64,000 nucleotides of DNA from Dehalogenimonas sp. THU2 (GCF_039749495.1 NZ_JBDLLU010000008.1:25281-89280); one strand, 5' to 3'; numbered from the stretch's first letter, positions 9,264-18,122 are shown. Numbers and translations are program-made. Notes: generated by a model not told the origin, from the letters alone.

Positions 9264-9292
9264 ATTGTAAAGAGCATTTCACGGTGCGTCAA
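9264..9292 (-). promoter_or_regulatory. Sigma-70-like promoter giving a leaderless message
   Basis: Read on the minus strand, TTGACG (9292-9287) and TACAAT (9269-9264) are separated by 17 bp. The chosen ATG (9256) lies only 7 nt past the -10 box, so transcription would start at or next to the initiation codon. This explains the lack of a ribosome-binding site. Confidence 0.55.
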
Positions 9293-9394
9293 CATGGAGG
9301 ACTCTCAAGTCACTGAAAGAGGTCTTTAATTTGGTCCTCCGCCTGTGTGAAAAGCACATATTCGATTCCAAGACGGATTCAAAGTATTAATGGT

Positions 9395-10498
9395 CTAGCT
9401 GGTCTCCACCTCAGCCTCGACCGGGGTTCCCAGCGAGGCTGCCAGTTCCTCGAACAGCCTTTTCTGTTTCTTGTTGAGTTTTTCGGGCGTCACCACCTTT
9501 ATCTCCACCCATTCATCACCGAAGGTGGAAGCCCGGTTGAGTACCGGCATGCCTTTGCCCTTGAGGCGGATGACCTTGCCCGTCTGCACTCCAGCCGGCA
9601 CCTTGAGCTTGGCCGGGCCATAGAGGGTGGGTACTTCGAGTTCGATGCCGAGGGCTGCCTGCGCGAAGTTGAGGGGCAGTTCATAGACGACATTATCGCC
9701 GTCACGCCGGAACTGCTTGTGGGCGGCCACATTGACCGTGAGGTACAGGTCGCCGGCGCTGCCGCCACGCTCGCCCAAATTACCGCCACCGCTCATGCGG
9801 ATCTGGTTGCCGTTGTCGATCCCCGCCGGTATTTTAACCTTGATAGTGCGGGTCATCCGCTCACGCCCGCTGCCCTTGCACTTGGCACAAGGGTCGGCGA
9901 TGATCTGCCCTTCACCGCGGCAACGGGGACAGGTCACTACATTGGTGAATCTTCCGAAGACGCTTCGCTGCACTTGATAAACTTTTCCCTGACCGCCGCA
10001 TTCGGTGCACTTTGTCGGGGTGGTGCCTTCCTTGGCTCCGGTGCCCTTGCACTCTTCACAGGCTTCCACCCGCTGGATGTTGACCTCTTTTTCGATACCG
10101 GTGGAAGCCTCTTCAAGGGTGATGCTCATGCGGTAGTTCAGGTCGGTACCGCGGCGGGGAGCTTGCCGCCCGGCACCACCCATACCCCCGAAGAAAGTCT
10201 CGAAGATCTCGCCCAGGCCGCCTCCAAAACCGAAGTCCTCGAAACCACCGGCCCCGCCGGCAAACGGTCCGCCGTTTGCCCCGGCATGGCCAAAGCGGTC
10301 ATAAGCGGCGCGCTTGTTGGCGTCGCACAGGACTGAATAGGCCTCATTCAGTTCCTTGAACTTGGCCTCGGCATCATCTTCCTTATTGCGGTCCGGGTGG
10401 TACTGGAATGCCAGTTTGCGGAAGGCTTTTTTGATTTCATCATCAGAGGCACCGCGGGCAATGCCCAGCACCTCGTAATAATCACGTTTTGTCGCCAT
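9395..10498 (-). CDS. dnaJ: Chaperone protein DnaJ
   Basis: A 367-residue full-length type I J-protein. It has a J domain (residues 1-70) with the HPD motif in [10 protein letters not shown], then a Gly/Phe-rich linker ([19 protein letters not shown]). The zinc-finger region contains four CxxCxGxG-type repeats ([32 protein letters not shown]), followed by the two-lobed substrate-binding C-terminus. It delivers unfolded clients to DnaK and stimulates its ATPase. A GAGGTT ribosome-binding site precedes the ATG. No dnaK or grpE is adjacent. Confidence 0.95.
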   Translation of the reverse strand: MATKRDYYEVLGIARGASDDEIKKAFRKLAFQYHPDRNKEDDAEAKFKELNEAYSVLCDANKRAAYDRFGHAGANGGPFAGGAGGFEDFGFGGGLGEIFETFFGGMGGAGRQAPRRGTDLNYRMSITLEEASTGIEKEVNIQRVEACEECKGTGAKEGTTPTKCTECGGQGKVYQVQRSVFGRFTNVVTCPRCRGEGQIIADPCAKCKGSGRERMTRTIKVKIPAGIDNGNQIRMSGGGNLGERGGSAGDLYLTVNVAAHKQFRRDGDNVVYELPLNFAQAALGIELEVPTLYGPAKLKVPAGVQTGKVIRLKGKGMPVLNRASTFGDEWVEIKVVTPEKLNKKQKRLFEELAASLGTPVEAEVETS

Positions 10499-10708
10499 GG
10501 TCGATTAACCTCTTTTGGAAATTGCTTTAAACTACAATTTTATCGCTTTTTGGCAAAAAAAGCCATCGATAAACGTAGCGGGGGTGAAAAACGGTGATTA
10601 ACGCTGATCGATTTCAACAATCGGCGGGGCAGGGTGTTCCGATTTAAATGATCGAAATATGCCTGATAATACGATTTCGCCGCGATGCCGGGCGGAATAC
10701 GGTGCCGG

Positions 10709-11278
10709 CTATCCCTTGAGTTCGTTGCCTACGCTGAAGGCTTTACCGACTACTGCTCCCAGTGTCTGGTACTGCGACTGGGCGGTAGTATAAATGAGAG
10801 GATTGATCTTGGTCACGTCGGGACGACCGTTGGTGAGACATTCTTCAGAGATGTGTGTTTCTGTGATGCGGCCGATGACTAGCACGTGACTGCCGAGATC
10901 GATGGTATGGTGCAGTTCGCACTCAAGGTTCACCGGACAGGCTTCGATGAGCGGCGCGCCGCAAAGTTTACCGGTAACGACTTTGAAGTTACAGACAGAC
11001 GCTTTATCCGCTTTGGCGCCGGAGACAATACCGCAGTAATCCACTTCCTTCACCAGACCGGCGCCTGGAACATTGACCGAAAAGCATTTGTTCTCCATGA
11101 TGCCCTTGAGGGTGTGACGGGTATGCCGGATAGCTACCGAGACCATCGGCGGGTCGCCGCAGGCGATACCGCCCCAGGCGACAGTGATGAAGTTCGGCTT
11201 TCCATTCACCTGTGCACCAACCAATAAGGCAGGCATGGGATATAGCAGTGATTGGGGACCGAGTTTGATTTTGGCCAT
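10709..11278 (-). CDS. Flavin reductase-like FMN-binding protein
   Basis: A 189-residue protein of the FMN-binding split-barrel flavoredoxin/flavin reductase family. Family features include the N-terminal LYPMPALLVGAQVNGKPNFI, then TVAWGGIACGDPPMVSVAI, the NKCFSVNVP strand, and a VLVIGRITETH strand. Archaeal and anaerobe homologs transfer electrons between NAD(P)H or ferredoxin and flavins or iron centres. It is 24 nt downstream of an iron-sulfur flavoprotein gene in the same orientation, suggesting a joint redox role, perhaps in oxygen or oxidant defence. Confidence 0.83.
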   Translation of the reverse strand: MAKIKLGPQSLLYPMPALLVGAQVNGKPNFITVAWGGIACGDPPMVSVAIRHTRHTLKGIMENKCFSVNVPGAGLVKEVDYCGIVSGAKADKASVCNFKVVTGKLCGAPLIEACPVNLECELHHTIDLGSHVLVIGRITETHISEECLTNGRPDVTKINPLIYTTAQSQYQTLGAVVGKAFSVGNELKG

Positions 11279-11302
11279 ATACGCTCCTTGGCGAATCCGG
11301 CG

Positions 11303-11872
11303 TTATTCTACCAGCTTCTCGCCGGCTTCGAAAGCCTGCTTCAGCGCACCGGTTACACTGGTGATGGCGCCAGCCTCATCGACACCGGTGAAAAGAAGCT
11401 CCCCGGCATATTCGATATCGAGCACGGTAAAAAGAGCCTTGACTGTAACCCTGGCCGGATCGAACAAATTAGGCACCCTGCGCCCGCCCACCGAGATAAA
11501 CAATCCTTTGCGCGGCTTGGCCGGTTCCAGCGGGGGCAGTTTCATCTCATATTTTTTAACCCAAAGACACTGGCAGCGGTCAATGGCCGCTTTCAGTTGG
11601 GAGGTGACTGACATGAAGTGCAAAGGTGAGGCGACGACTATTCTGTCCGCCCAGTGGAGCGCTTCGTAAACCAGGCGCATATCGTCGTTTATCTTGCATT
11701 CGCCGGTGCGGCGGCAATAGTCACAATGAGTACAACCTGAAATATCCAGTTCAGCGACTTCAATAATGCGGGTTTCGGCCCCGCGGTTTTTTGCTCCGCG
11801 CATGACCTCATATAGCAGTTGTTCCGTATTGCCACCCAGGCGGGGGCTGCCGGAAAGGCCGAGAACGTTCAC
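11303..11872 (-). CDS. Iron-sulfur flavoprotein / NADPH-dependent FMN reductase family
   Basis: A 189-residue flavodoxin-fold protein. It has the N-terminal FMN phosphate loop GLSGSPRLGGNTEQ, then a compact cysteine motif CTHCDYCRRTGEC (CxxCxxCxxxxxC) like that of the iron-sulfur flavoprotein (ISF) family, and an SPLHFMSVTSQLK segment. ISF proteins of anaerobes shuttle electrons from ferredoxin and reduce O2 or H2O2. Its start overlaps the ybeY stop by 4 nt (ATGA), so it is translationally coupled to it and lies upstream of the flavin reductase-like gene. Confidence 0.82.
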   Translation of the reverse strand: MNVLGLSGSPRLGGNTEQLLYEVMRGAKNRGAETRIIEVAELDISGCTHCDYCRRTGECKINDDMRLVYEALHWADRIVVASPLHFMSVTSQLKAAIDRCQCLWVKKYEMKLPPLEPAKPRKGLFISVGGRRVPNLFDPARVTVKALFTVLDIEYAGELLFTGVDEAGAITSVTGALKQAFEAGEKLVE

Positions 11873-12354
11873 GCCAGCGAAGGCTCCAGAAGTTTCAGTA
11901 TCTCCTGTTCCCGCGACTCCATTATCTCCGCGTCGGCGTCCACCTCATGATCAAATCCCAGGAGATGCATGATTCCGTGTATGAGGAGACGCGCCAGTTC
12001 GGTCTTCAAGGGGTGCCCGTATTCCGCTGCCTGAATTTCGGCTTGAGGCAAAGAAATGACGAGTTCGCCAAGATGGATTATCCCGTCCTCGGCTGGCGGA
12101 AAATCGCAATCGGTGGTGGCGTCCGAGGCTGCTTCTTTGACGTAGAAAGAGAAGGAGAGCACATCGGTTGGTTTGTCTTTCTGCCGGTAGAGGCGATTCA
12201 ACTCCCGGATTTTATCCTGTCCGGTGATATAAATACCCATCTCCGACCCTGCTTCGGCGCATTGGGCTACCAGTATCTGCCGGGCGATGCTTCGCAGCCA
12301 TGGTACAGAGACCGATTTCTTGAATTCTTTGTCAACGGTAATATCGATTTTCAT
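11869..12354 (-). CDS. ybeY: Endoribonuclease YbeY
   Basis: A 161-residue metal-dependent RNase needed for 16S rRNA 3' maturation and ribosome quality control. The zinc motif HGIMHLLGFDHEVD (HxxxHxxxxxH) is intact, preceded by the family's NRLYRQKDKPTDVLSF and LGELVIS segments. Start: ATG 12354 gives the standard N-terminus MKIDITVD. The frame is open far upstream, but that extension would overlap the divergent rubrerythrin gene and its promoter and is rejected. Confidence 0.92.
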   Translation of the reverse strand: MKIDITVDKEFKKSVSVPWLRSIARQILVAQCAEAGSEMGIYITGQDKIRELNRLYRQKDKPTDVLSFSFYVKEAASDATTDCDFPPAEDGIIHLGELVISLPQAEIQAAEYGHPLKTELARLLIHGIMHLLGFDHEVDADAEIMESREQEILKLLEPSLA

Positions 12355-12423
12355 GGCTGTTGTATCATAACACAACAGGGCTTTCTGGTCAGCTTGTCTG
12401 ATAATGGCTCTCTGCATGACAAT

Positions 12424-12448
12424 CCAAATGGTGAACTTTTCCATTTGG
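12424..12448. promoter_or_regulatory. Inverted repeat upstream of rubrerythrin, candidate operator
   Basis: Perfect 8-bp arms CCAAATGG (12424-12431) and CCATTTGG (12441-12448) are separated by 9 bp. They end 22 bp before a TATAAT box (12471-12476), so the right arm reaches the -35 region of the rubrerythrin promoter. The placement fits repression by an oxidative-stress or metal regulator. The regulator is unknown. Confidence 0.5.
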
Positions 12449-12504
12449 TGCGCGGACGAGCGTAGGTTATTATAATAGTGAAATGACACATCGGGAGGAT
12501 TATC

Positions 12505-13008
12505 ATGGGGACGACCGAACAGAACCTTGCCGCAGCATTCGGAGGCGAGAGCCAGGCAAACCGCAAATACCTCTTCTTCGCCGAGAAGGCCGATACTGAA
12601 GGGTTCCCCCAGGTAGCGCGCCTTTTCCGGGCTGCCGCCGAGGCCGAAACGGTGCATGCCCGCAATCATCTCCGGGTAATGAAAGGCATTGCCAGTACTT
12701 CGGATAATCTCAAGGCGGCCATCAATGGCGAACATTATGAGTTTAACCAGATGTATCCGGGTTTTATAGAACAGGCGAAAAAGGAAGGATCGTCCCAGGC
12801 TGAAATGAGCTTCTTCAGTGCCAATTCCGTGGAAAAAATCCACCATTCGTTATTTCAAAAAGCTCTGAACGACACCGAAATAGGCGTGAAAACAGAAGAG
12901 CGCCCTTATTTTGTGTGTCAGGTATGTGGTAATACGGTTCTGGGAGAGGCTCCGGACACTTGCCCCATTTGCGGGGCTCCGAAGTCAGCGTTTAGACAAG
13001 TCGATTAG
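12505..13008 (+). CDS. rbr: Rubrerythrin
   Basis: A 167-residue peroxide-reducing protein of anaerobes. The N-terminal four-helix diiron domain has ligands in the GESQANRKY and EAETVHARNH segments and in the second half-ferritin helix. The C-terminal rubredoxin domain has paired CxxC sites (FVCQVCGNTVLG and TCPICGAPKSAF). It reduces H2O2 using electrons from rubredoxin or NAD(P)H-linked donors. GGGAGG lies just before the start, and a TATAAT and a dyad lie upstream. It is divergent from ybeY and the flavoproteins. Confidence 0.95.
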   Translation: MGTTEQNLAAAFGGESQANRKYLFFAEKADTEGFPQVARLFRAAAEAETVHARNHLRVMKGIASTSDNLKAAINGEHYEFNQMYPGFIEQAKKEGSSQAEMSFFSANSVEKIHHSLFQKALNDTEIGVKTEERPYFVCQVCGNTVLGEAPDTCPICGAPKSAFRQVD

Positions 13009-13092
13009 CGCCGGGAATCGTTGAAGTGCTCCTAAAATCCGGTCGGTTTGAAAAGCAGACACATGGCGTAATTGTCGCAGGATTTCTGACGA

Positions 13093-14352
13093 TTAAACCG
13101 ATTCCCTCGGAATGCAACACCAATCACGCACGATAGATTCCTCCTGTCCACGGTTGGTGATGGCTCCATCGAGTCGCCGGTCTCTGAGATCGTCAAGTAA
13201 TCGCTTAATCTCCGGTCCCTGGGGCACGCCCATCAGCTTTAGATCTTCACCGGTGAGTTCAGGGACTACGTCACGCCATCTCTTCATGAAGCGGGTTATG
13301 TTGCAGCGGGCTGTTTCCGAATCTATAGCTGCTAATCCGGCAAATAACGCCTCATCGCAAAGACCTCGCAGAAGTCCGGAAATACGGCTTGGTGCCGTGT
13401 TTGGTGAAGCCAACAATGGCATCCCTTCGATAATAACCGAACTGTCATGGAGAGTCCGGCTCTGGCGTCGCGTTAGTCTTAATCCGGCGATGAGTTCTTC
13501 TTTCTGAACCGGCGCCAACCGCCATCCAAGCAGTGCCAGATAGACCTCCGGACCAGGTTTGGTTTGAGCAGCACGCGCCCGGTTGCAAACGGCGGTCAAC
13601 CATTTGTCACCCTGAAGCGCTGGGTGCCAGTATCTCAATAGGCCAAGCTCGCAGGCTCTCCAAAACACCTTCTCCGGTTCCAATTCACCCAAAACACACT
13701 CAAGTTCATAACGCTGCCGGTCTGGGGTAATTGATTCGATCAAGGGTAGATCTCGGCGAAATAGTGCTAATGTCTTTGGTTCGATATCAAAACCCAATCG
13801 TTGTTCGTAGCGGATCGCACGCCAAAGGCGGGTGGCGTCATCGATAAAACTCGCCGGATGGAGCACCCTGATACAACGGTGCTCCAAGTCATATTGACCA
13901 CCGTGTCTGTCGAAAAGACGACCCCAATCGTCGTGGTTGAGTGATATAGCCATGGCGTTGACACTGAAATCGCGGCGAGCTAGATCATCTTCGACGCTAC
14001 CGGGGCGAACCACGGGAAGTACACCTGGCCTGGCGTAAGTCTCCTGGCGGCTTCGTGCGATATCGATGATATGATCATTCCACTTCAATCGTGCAGTACT
14101 GAAACGATGGTGTATCATGAGGTCATCGGGGTTTTCAGCCAGCGACCGCGCCAGATGGATTGCATCACCCTCGACCAACAGGTCCAGATCGATAACTGCG
14201 CGATCCAGCAGAATATCCCGCACCCCGCCGCCTACCAGGAATAACCGGGAATTCAGTTCTCTCGCTCTGGCCCCTGCATTTTTCAGAAAATCATGAACCT
14301 CGGGAGGAAGCGATTCTGTCAGTTTAGCGGGTAGATCAGTATTCTTTGCCAT
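13093..14352 (-). CDS. cca: CCA tRNA nucleotidyltransferase / poly(A) polymerase family
   Basis: A 419-residue class II nucleotidyltransferase. The head domain contains LFLVGGGVRDILLDRAVIDL with the metal-binding DLDLLVEGD, then the RRDFSVNAMAISL and DDATRLWRAIRYEQRLGFDI motifs that recognise ATP/CTP and tRNA. A helical C-terminal half follows. It adds or repairs the 3' CCA of tRNAs, or one specificity of a split A/C-adding pair. Start: ATG 14352 (MAKNTDLPAKL) is chosen over an in-frame upstream ATG at 14394 that adds 14 unconserved residues. Confidence 0.88.
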   Translation of the reverse strand: MAKNTDLPAKLTESLPPEVHDFLKNAGARARELNSRLFLVGGGVRDILLDRAVIDLDLLVEGDAIHLARSLAENPDDLMIHHRFSTARLKWNDHIIDIARSRQETYARPGVLPVVRPGSVEDDLARRDFSVNAMAISLNHDDWGRLFDRHGGQYDLEHRCIRVLHPASFIDDATRLWRAIRYEQRLGFDIEPKTLALFRRDLPLIESITPDRQRYELECVLGELEPEKVFWRACELGLLRYWHPALQGDKWLTAVCNRARAAQTKPGPEVYLALLGWRLAPVQKEELIAGLRLTRRQSRTLHDSSVIIEGMPLLASPNTAPSRISGLLRGLCDEALFAGLAAIDSETARCNITRFMKRWRDVVPELTGEDLKLMGVPQGPEIKRLLDDLRDRRLDGAITNRGQEESIVRDWCCIPRESV

Positions 14353-14416
14353 TTCCGTCACCGGCCAATTATAGCATGGACGAAAGAAAGACAATCATAT
14401 AGAAAATCGTTTCAGG

Positions 14417-14445
14417 TTGACATCACAAGCTGGAGAAAGGATAAT
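14417..14445 (+). promoter_or_regulatory. Sigma-70-like promoter of the Rrf2 regulator gene
   Basis: TTGACA (14417-14422) and GATAAT (14440-14445) are separated by 17 bp. The expected start site lies about 65 nt before the ATG. The leader contains GAATAA and TTATTC half-sites that could be an Rrf2/IscR-type operator, though that is weak. Confidence 0.5.
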
Positions 14446-14516
14446 ATGAATAAGTCTCCTAAGTTGCGTATCATTATTCGCTTTCAATGTTTTCACCATA
14501 AACGGAGGCAGCCAGA

Positions 14517-14960
14517 ATGAAGTTATCAGCCCGAGGTCGGCATTCAATGGAAGCCATGTTCGATCTCGCCATCCATTTCGGCGAAGGTCCCATTCTAATT
14601 CGTGACATTGCCATGCGCCGCCGTATTTCCGAGCAATATCTGGCCCAACTTTTTATCCCATTACGAATTGCCGGGTTGGTACGTAGTGTCCGGGGTGCTA
14701 ACGGCGGTTTTGTTCTAGCCAAGGACCCGGTGGAAATCCGGTTGTCGGAGATTGTAAAAGCCACGGAAGGCTCAACCGCTCCTTCCGAATGTGTCGATGA
14801 TCCCCGTGTCTGTTGGAAAGGCGAACACTGCGTCACCCGCGATATCTGGGCTGAAATTAAGCGCGCCACTGATAATATTTTAGACGGCGTCACACTGTCC
14901 GTTATGGTGGAGCGTTGGCGCTCCAGCGGCATACCGGAAGTACCGGAAGAGGTTGCCTGA
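14517..14960 (+). CDS. Rrf2-family (IscR-like) transcriptional regulator
   Basis: A 147-residue protein. It has an N-terminal winged helix (MKLSARGRHSMEAMFDLA, then RDIAMRRRISEQYLAQL) and the wing GLVRSVRGANGGFVLA. It carries three cysteines in ECVDDPRVCWKGEHC, spaced like the [2Fe-2S]-binding cysteines of IscR. It probably senses Fe-S status and controls the downstream cysteine desulfurase. GGAGG lies upstream of the ATG. The next small gene begins 13 nt after its stop, and together with the desulfurase they look like an operon. Confidence 0.88.
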   Translation: MKLSARGRHSMEAMFDLAIHFGEGPILIRDIAMRRRISEQYLAQLFIPLRIAGLVRSVRGANGGFVLAKDPVEIRLSEIVKATEGSTAPSECVDDPRVCWKGEHCVTRDIWAEIKRATDNILDGVTLSVMVERWRSSGIPEVPEEVA

Positions 14961-14973
14961 ACGAGGTGGTTGG

Positions 14974-15201
14974 GTGAGCGAACGCTCTTGTCATTGTTAC
15001 GGTTGCGGTCGCAACCAGGGTGTCGAACCTTCCGAATTGCCCTGCCTTGCCCTTCAGGGATGGTATATCCTCTCCCACCTGGCTGGGCCTGAAGACATCA
15101 AACGTTTCGGGTTTTGTTCCCTTACCTGTTTGCAGCGATGGGTGAACGAGCACACCCCATCCGTTCCGGAAGTTTTCCTCAGCGGTCTGGACGAATACTA
15201 A
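14974..15201 (+). CDS. Small cysteine-rich (zinc-ribbon-like) protein
   Basis: A 75-residue protein with CHCYGCGRNQG near the start and FGFCSLTCLQRWV in the middle, two Cys pairs that could bind a zinc or Fe-S cluster, and an acidic C-terminus. The GTG at 14974 is chosen because GAGGTGG ends four bases upstream; a TTG at 14953 would overlap the Rrf2 gene. It sits between the Rrf2 regulator and the cysteine desulfurase, so a link to Fe-S biogenesis is plausible but not shown. Confidence 0.65.
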   Translation: MSERSCHCYGCGRNQGVEPSELPCLALQGWYILSHLAGPEDIKRFGFCSLTCLQRWVNEHTPSVPEVFLSGLDEY

Positions 15202-15266
15202 AACCAAAATAGCCATTTCGATCAGTTTCCTCTTAAATCCTTCGACTCTGATATAATCAGCCTGTT

Positions 15267-16430
15267 ATGAAGCGAATCTACCTGGACTATGCCGCAACTA
15301 CTCCGGTCGCTCCGGAAGTCCTCGCGGCCATGCTGCCATACTTTCATGAAACGCCAGGCAACCCCTCCGCTATCTACGCCGAAGGGCAACAGGCGCGACA
15401 GGCGGTGGAAACGGCTCGGAACTCTGTTGCCCGGCTGATTAACGCCCGGTCTGATGAGATATTTTTCCTGAGCGGCGGCACCGAGGCGGATAATATGGCT
15501 CTCTCAGGCCTGGTTCTGGCTGAAGGGTGTAAAGGCCGTCATATCATTACCACATCCATAGAACATCATGCCGTGCTGGAAAACTGTCATTTCCTTGAAA
15601 AACAGGGCGCAAAAGTCACGATTCTGCCGGTGGACGGCGACGGGATCCTTGACCCGAAGGCGGTCGAAAACGCCGTTCAGGCTGACACCGCGGTGGTATC
15701 TGTCATCATGGCTAACAACGAGATCGGTACCATCCAGAATATCTCAGCCATCTCCCGGATCACGAAACAGGCAGGAATTTATCTTCATACTGATGCCGTT
15801 CAGGCAATTGGACGGGTGCCGGTGGATGTGCAAGCGCTGGGTGTTGATTTATTGAGCATCTCCTCCCATAAGCTTTATGGACCCAAAGGTATAGGGGCGC
15901 TCTACATCCGGAAGGGTATCCGGATATCGCCCATATTGTGGGGAGGTGGTCAGGAGCGGGGCAGACGTTCCGGCACCGAGAACGTGCCCGGCATCGTAGG
16001 CTTGGGAAAAGCTGCGAAACTCGCCCAATCATCGATGGTTGCCGAAGCCGAGCGTCTCACGATTTTGCGCGACCGCCTCATCGCCGGGGTGCTCACGAGG
16101 ATTCCCGGCTCACGTCTGAACGGTCATCCGACCCAAAGATTACCCAACAACGCTAACTTCAGTTTCGACTACGTGGAAGGAGAATCTGTTTGTCTGAACC
16201 TGGATCTGGCCGGCATCGCTGCCTCGCCCGGGTCAGCTTGTTCCTCCACCAGCACTACCCCATCTCATGTCCTCCTAGCCCTTGGTTTGCCGCAACACCA
16301 GGCTTTCGGTTCACTCCGGCTGTCGCTGGGGCGCTGGACGACCGAAGCCGACATCGACCGGGTGCTGGAAGTGCTCCCCGGAATCATAAGTCGCCTTCGT
16401 GCGATGTCGCCGATGCTTAATAAGGGATGA
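15267..16430 (+). CDS. Cysteine desulfurase (NifS/IscS family)
   Basis: A 387-residue PLP enzyme that removes sulfur from cysteine for Fe-S cluster and cofactor assembly. The N-terminus is YLDYAATTPVAPEVLAAM. The PLP-binding lysine lies in SISSHKLYGPKGIGALYI, and GGGQERGRRSGTENVPG is intact. The persulfide-carrying Cys is in GSACSSTSTTPSHVLLALGL, a short-loop class I-like arrangement. It is downstream of the Rrf2 regulator; no iscU is adjacent. Confidence 0.92.
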   Translation: MKRIYLDYAATTPVAPEVLAAMLPYFHETPGNPSAIYAEGQQARQAVETARNSVARLINARSDEIFFLSGGTEADNMALSGLVLAEGCKGRHIITTSIEHHAVLENCHFLEKQGAKVTILPVDGDGILDPKAVENAVQADTAVVSVIMANNEIGTIQNISAISRITKQAGIYLHTDAVQAIGRVPVDVQALGVDLLSISSHKLYGPKGIGALYIRKGIRISPILWGGGQERGRRSGTENVPGIVGLGKAAKLAQSSMVAEAERLTILRDRLIAGVLTRIPGSRLNGHPTQRLPNNANFSFDYVEGESVCLNLDLAGIAASPGSACSSTSTTPSHVLLALGLPQHQAFGSLRLSLGRWTTEADIDRVLEVLPGIISRLRAMSPMLNKG

Positions 16431-16442
16431 CCTGCACCAAGC

Positions 16443-16472
16443 TTGACATCAAGGCATAATCTAGCCTATAAA
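16443..16472 (+). promoter_or_regulatory. Sigma-70-like promoter of the SnoaL-like gene
   Basis: TTGACA (16443-16448) and TATAAA (16467-16472) are spaced by 18 bp, 35 nt before the ATG at 16508. An AAAAGGAG ribosome-binding site lies in between. Confidence 0.6.
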
Positions 16473-16507
16473 AGTACTTCGACAATATAGCCTGAAAAGG
16501 AGAAATT

Positions 16508-17074
16508 ATGGGAGCCGATTCCGAAACACGCACCGCCATCAACGACCTGTTGGAAGAGTTTAAATATGCTGTTGAAAACAAGAACGTCGAGGCACTTCTG
16601 AGCACGACTACCAAAGACGCCAATATGCTGAACATCGGTCCCGCTCACGATGAGATGAGCATAGGCCCCGCTCAGCTCAAAGAGCGCTATGAGAAATATT
16701 TCGCCAGCGTGGATTCCATAACGGTGAAATATGGGTATACCACCATTAAGGCTAACGGTCCGGTTGCCTGGGTATCTAGTCACCTCTATCAAACCCTCAA
16801 GAAGGGATCGAGGCAGCTTGTGCTGGATATGCGGATGACCCTGGTAGCCGAGAAGATACAAGACGATTGGAAGATCAGTGAGATGCATCTCTCCATTCCC
16901 GGCGAGGTCAAGCTGCCCGAACCGACGCCAGAAGAAAAAGCCGCCGAAGAGGCAGCCGCCGCTGCCGCGAAAGCCGCTGAAGAAGCTAAAAAGAAGGAAG
17001 AAGAGGACAAGCGGCAAGCAGCTCTGAAGGCTGACGAACCTCCGGCGGACCAATCGTTCTTCGATTATTTTTAA
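16508..17074 (+). CDS. SnoaL/NTF2-like (DUF4440-type) protein with charged C-terminal tail
   Basis: A 188-residue protein. Residues about 1-135 form a cone-shaped NTF2-like fold, with helices AINDLLEEFKYAVENKNVEA and strands TTIKANGPVAWVSSHLYQ and LDMRMTLVAEKIQDDWKISEM. Residues about 136-180 are an Ala/Glu/Lys-rich segment (EEAAAAAAKAAEEAKKKEEE) likely to be a long helix, ending in ADQSFFDYF. The fold often binds small hydrophobic molecules or serves as an enzyme; function here is unknown. It is monocistronic, with its own promoter and a strong terminator. Confidence 0.75.
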   Translation: MGADSETRTAINDLLEEFKYAVENKNVEALLSTTTKDANMLNIGPAHDEMSIGPAQLKERYEKYFASVDSITVKYGYTTIKANGPVAWVSSHLYQTLKKGSRQLVLDMRMTLVAEKIQDDWKISEMHLSIPGEVKLPEPTPEEKAAEEAAAAAAKAAEEAKKKEEEDKRQAALKADEPPADQSFFDYF

Positions 17075-17093
17075 AAAAAGCCCCAAAGAATAC

Positions 17094-17126
17094 AAGAGGG
17101 AGTGTCGCAAGGCACTCCCTCTTTTT
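17094..17126 (+). terminator. Rho-independent terminator after the SnoaL-like gene
   Basis: An 11-bp stem, AAGAGGGAGTG (17094-17104) with CACTCCCTCTT (17113-17123), has an 8-nt loop and runs into TTTTTC. It starts 20 nt after the stop codon. Confidence 0.9.
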
Positions 17127-17258
17127 CTTCAAAGATGTGTGCCCGCGGATTTATGGACCACGGCGATAGCTGGTTCGCTTGAAAACTGCTCCTTTACGTG
17201 ATAGATTATTACGGCCGCTAGTTCTTTCGGACTAGTTCTTTTTGAACAAGGAGTGCGT

Positions 17259-18089
17259 TTGTATCCCATCATCGCTACCGAAGAACTGGTGCCACGGGTG
17301 CGCCTCTACACGATCCATGCGCCGCTGGTGGCTAAAAAGGCCGCCGCCGGGCAGTTCGTTATTCTCAGGGTAGATGAATCCGGGGAACGCATACCCTTGA
17401 CCATCGCCGACTGGGATGCCATCGCCGGCACCGTGTCGGTGGTCTTCATGGAAGTGGGAACCACTACAACCAAACTTGGCCGGCTCGGCGTGGGCGACGC
17501 AATCGTCGATTTTGTCGGGCCGCTTGGCAATCCCACCGAAGTGGAGAAATTCGGCACAGTCTGCCTGATGGCTGGAGGCTTCGCTACAGCCACTATCATG
17601 CCTATCGCCCGCGCCATGAAAGCGGCGGGCAATCACATCATCACCATCGTCGGCGCGCGCAACAAGGATCTGCTTTTCTGGCAGGATAAACTGGCGGCGG
17701 TCAGCGACGAACTCATCGTTACCACCGATGACGGCTCAGCCGGCCGGAAAGGCGTGGTCACCGAGCCCATCAAGGAAAAACTGGAGCGCGGGGAGCGAAT
17801 CGACCGGGTTATCGCCATCGGCCCCAGCATCATGATGAAGTTCTCCTCTTTAACGACCAAACCCTTCGGTGTTAAGACTATCGTGAGCATGAACCCCATC
17901 ATGGTGGACGGTACCGGCATGTGCGGCTGCTGCCGCGTTTCGGTGGCCGGTCAGACCCGCTTCGCCTGCGTCGACGGGCCGGAGTTCGATGCCCACGCCA
18001 TAGATTGGGACTCCTTCATGTCGCGCCAGCGAACCTATATGGACGAAGAAAAACGGTCGCTGGAGAAGTGCCGCTGTCCCACTGTTTAA
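17259..18089 (+). CDS. NfnA-like flavin/[2Fe-2S] reductase subunit (PyrK/sulfide dehydrogenase B family)
   Basis: A ferredoxin-NADP reductase-type subunit of about 276 residues. It has an FAD-binding half (GQFVILRVDESGERIPLTI) and a nucleotide-binding half (GPLGNPTEVEKFGTVCLMAGG). The C-terminal cysteine motif GMCGCCRVSVAG with a later FACVDGPEFDAH binds a [2Fe-2S] cluster. Paired with the downstream GltD-like protein it matches NADH-dependent ferredoxin:NADP oxidoreductase (Nfn), a flavin-bifurcating cytosolic complex that balances NADH, NADPH and ferredoxin. The TTG at 17259 is preferred because AAGGAG (17248-17253) overlaps the in-frame GTG at 17253. Confidence 0.82.
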   Translation: MYPIIATEELVPRVRLYTIHAPLVAKKAAAGQFVILRVDESGERIPLTIADWDAIAGTVSVVFMEVGTTTTKLGRLGVGDAIVDFVGPLGNPTEVEKFGTVCLMAGGFATATIMPIARAMKAAGNHIITIVGARNKDLLFWQDKLAAVSDELIVTTDDGSAGRKGVVTEPIKEKLERGERIDRVIAIGPSIMMKFSSLTTKPFGVKTIVSMNPIMVDGTGMCGCCRVSVAGQTRFACVDGPEFDAHAIDWDSFMSRQRTYMDEEKRSLEKCRCPTV

Positions 18090-18098
18090 ATCCGAAAT

Positions 18099-18122
18099 CC
18101 CTTCGACAGGCTCAGGACAGGC
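18099..18122. repeat. Short REP-like intergenic motif
   Basis: The intergenic sequence CCTTCGACAGGCTCAGGACA resembles the short dispersed CCTTCGACAAGCTCAGG-type repeats found between genes in many bacteria. Only one copy is visible here, so the call rests on resemblance. Confidence 0.3.

Noticed and set aside
12355..12846. Upstream extension of ybeY by 164 codons
   Set aside because: It would overlap the rubrerythrin gene and promoter; YbeY is normally about 150-170 residues and starts MKID.
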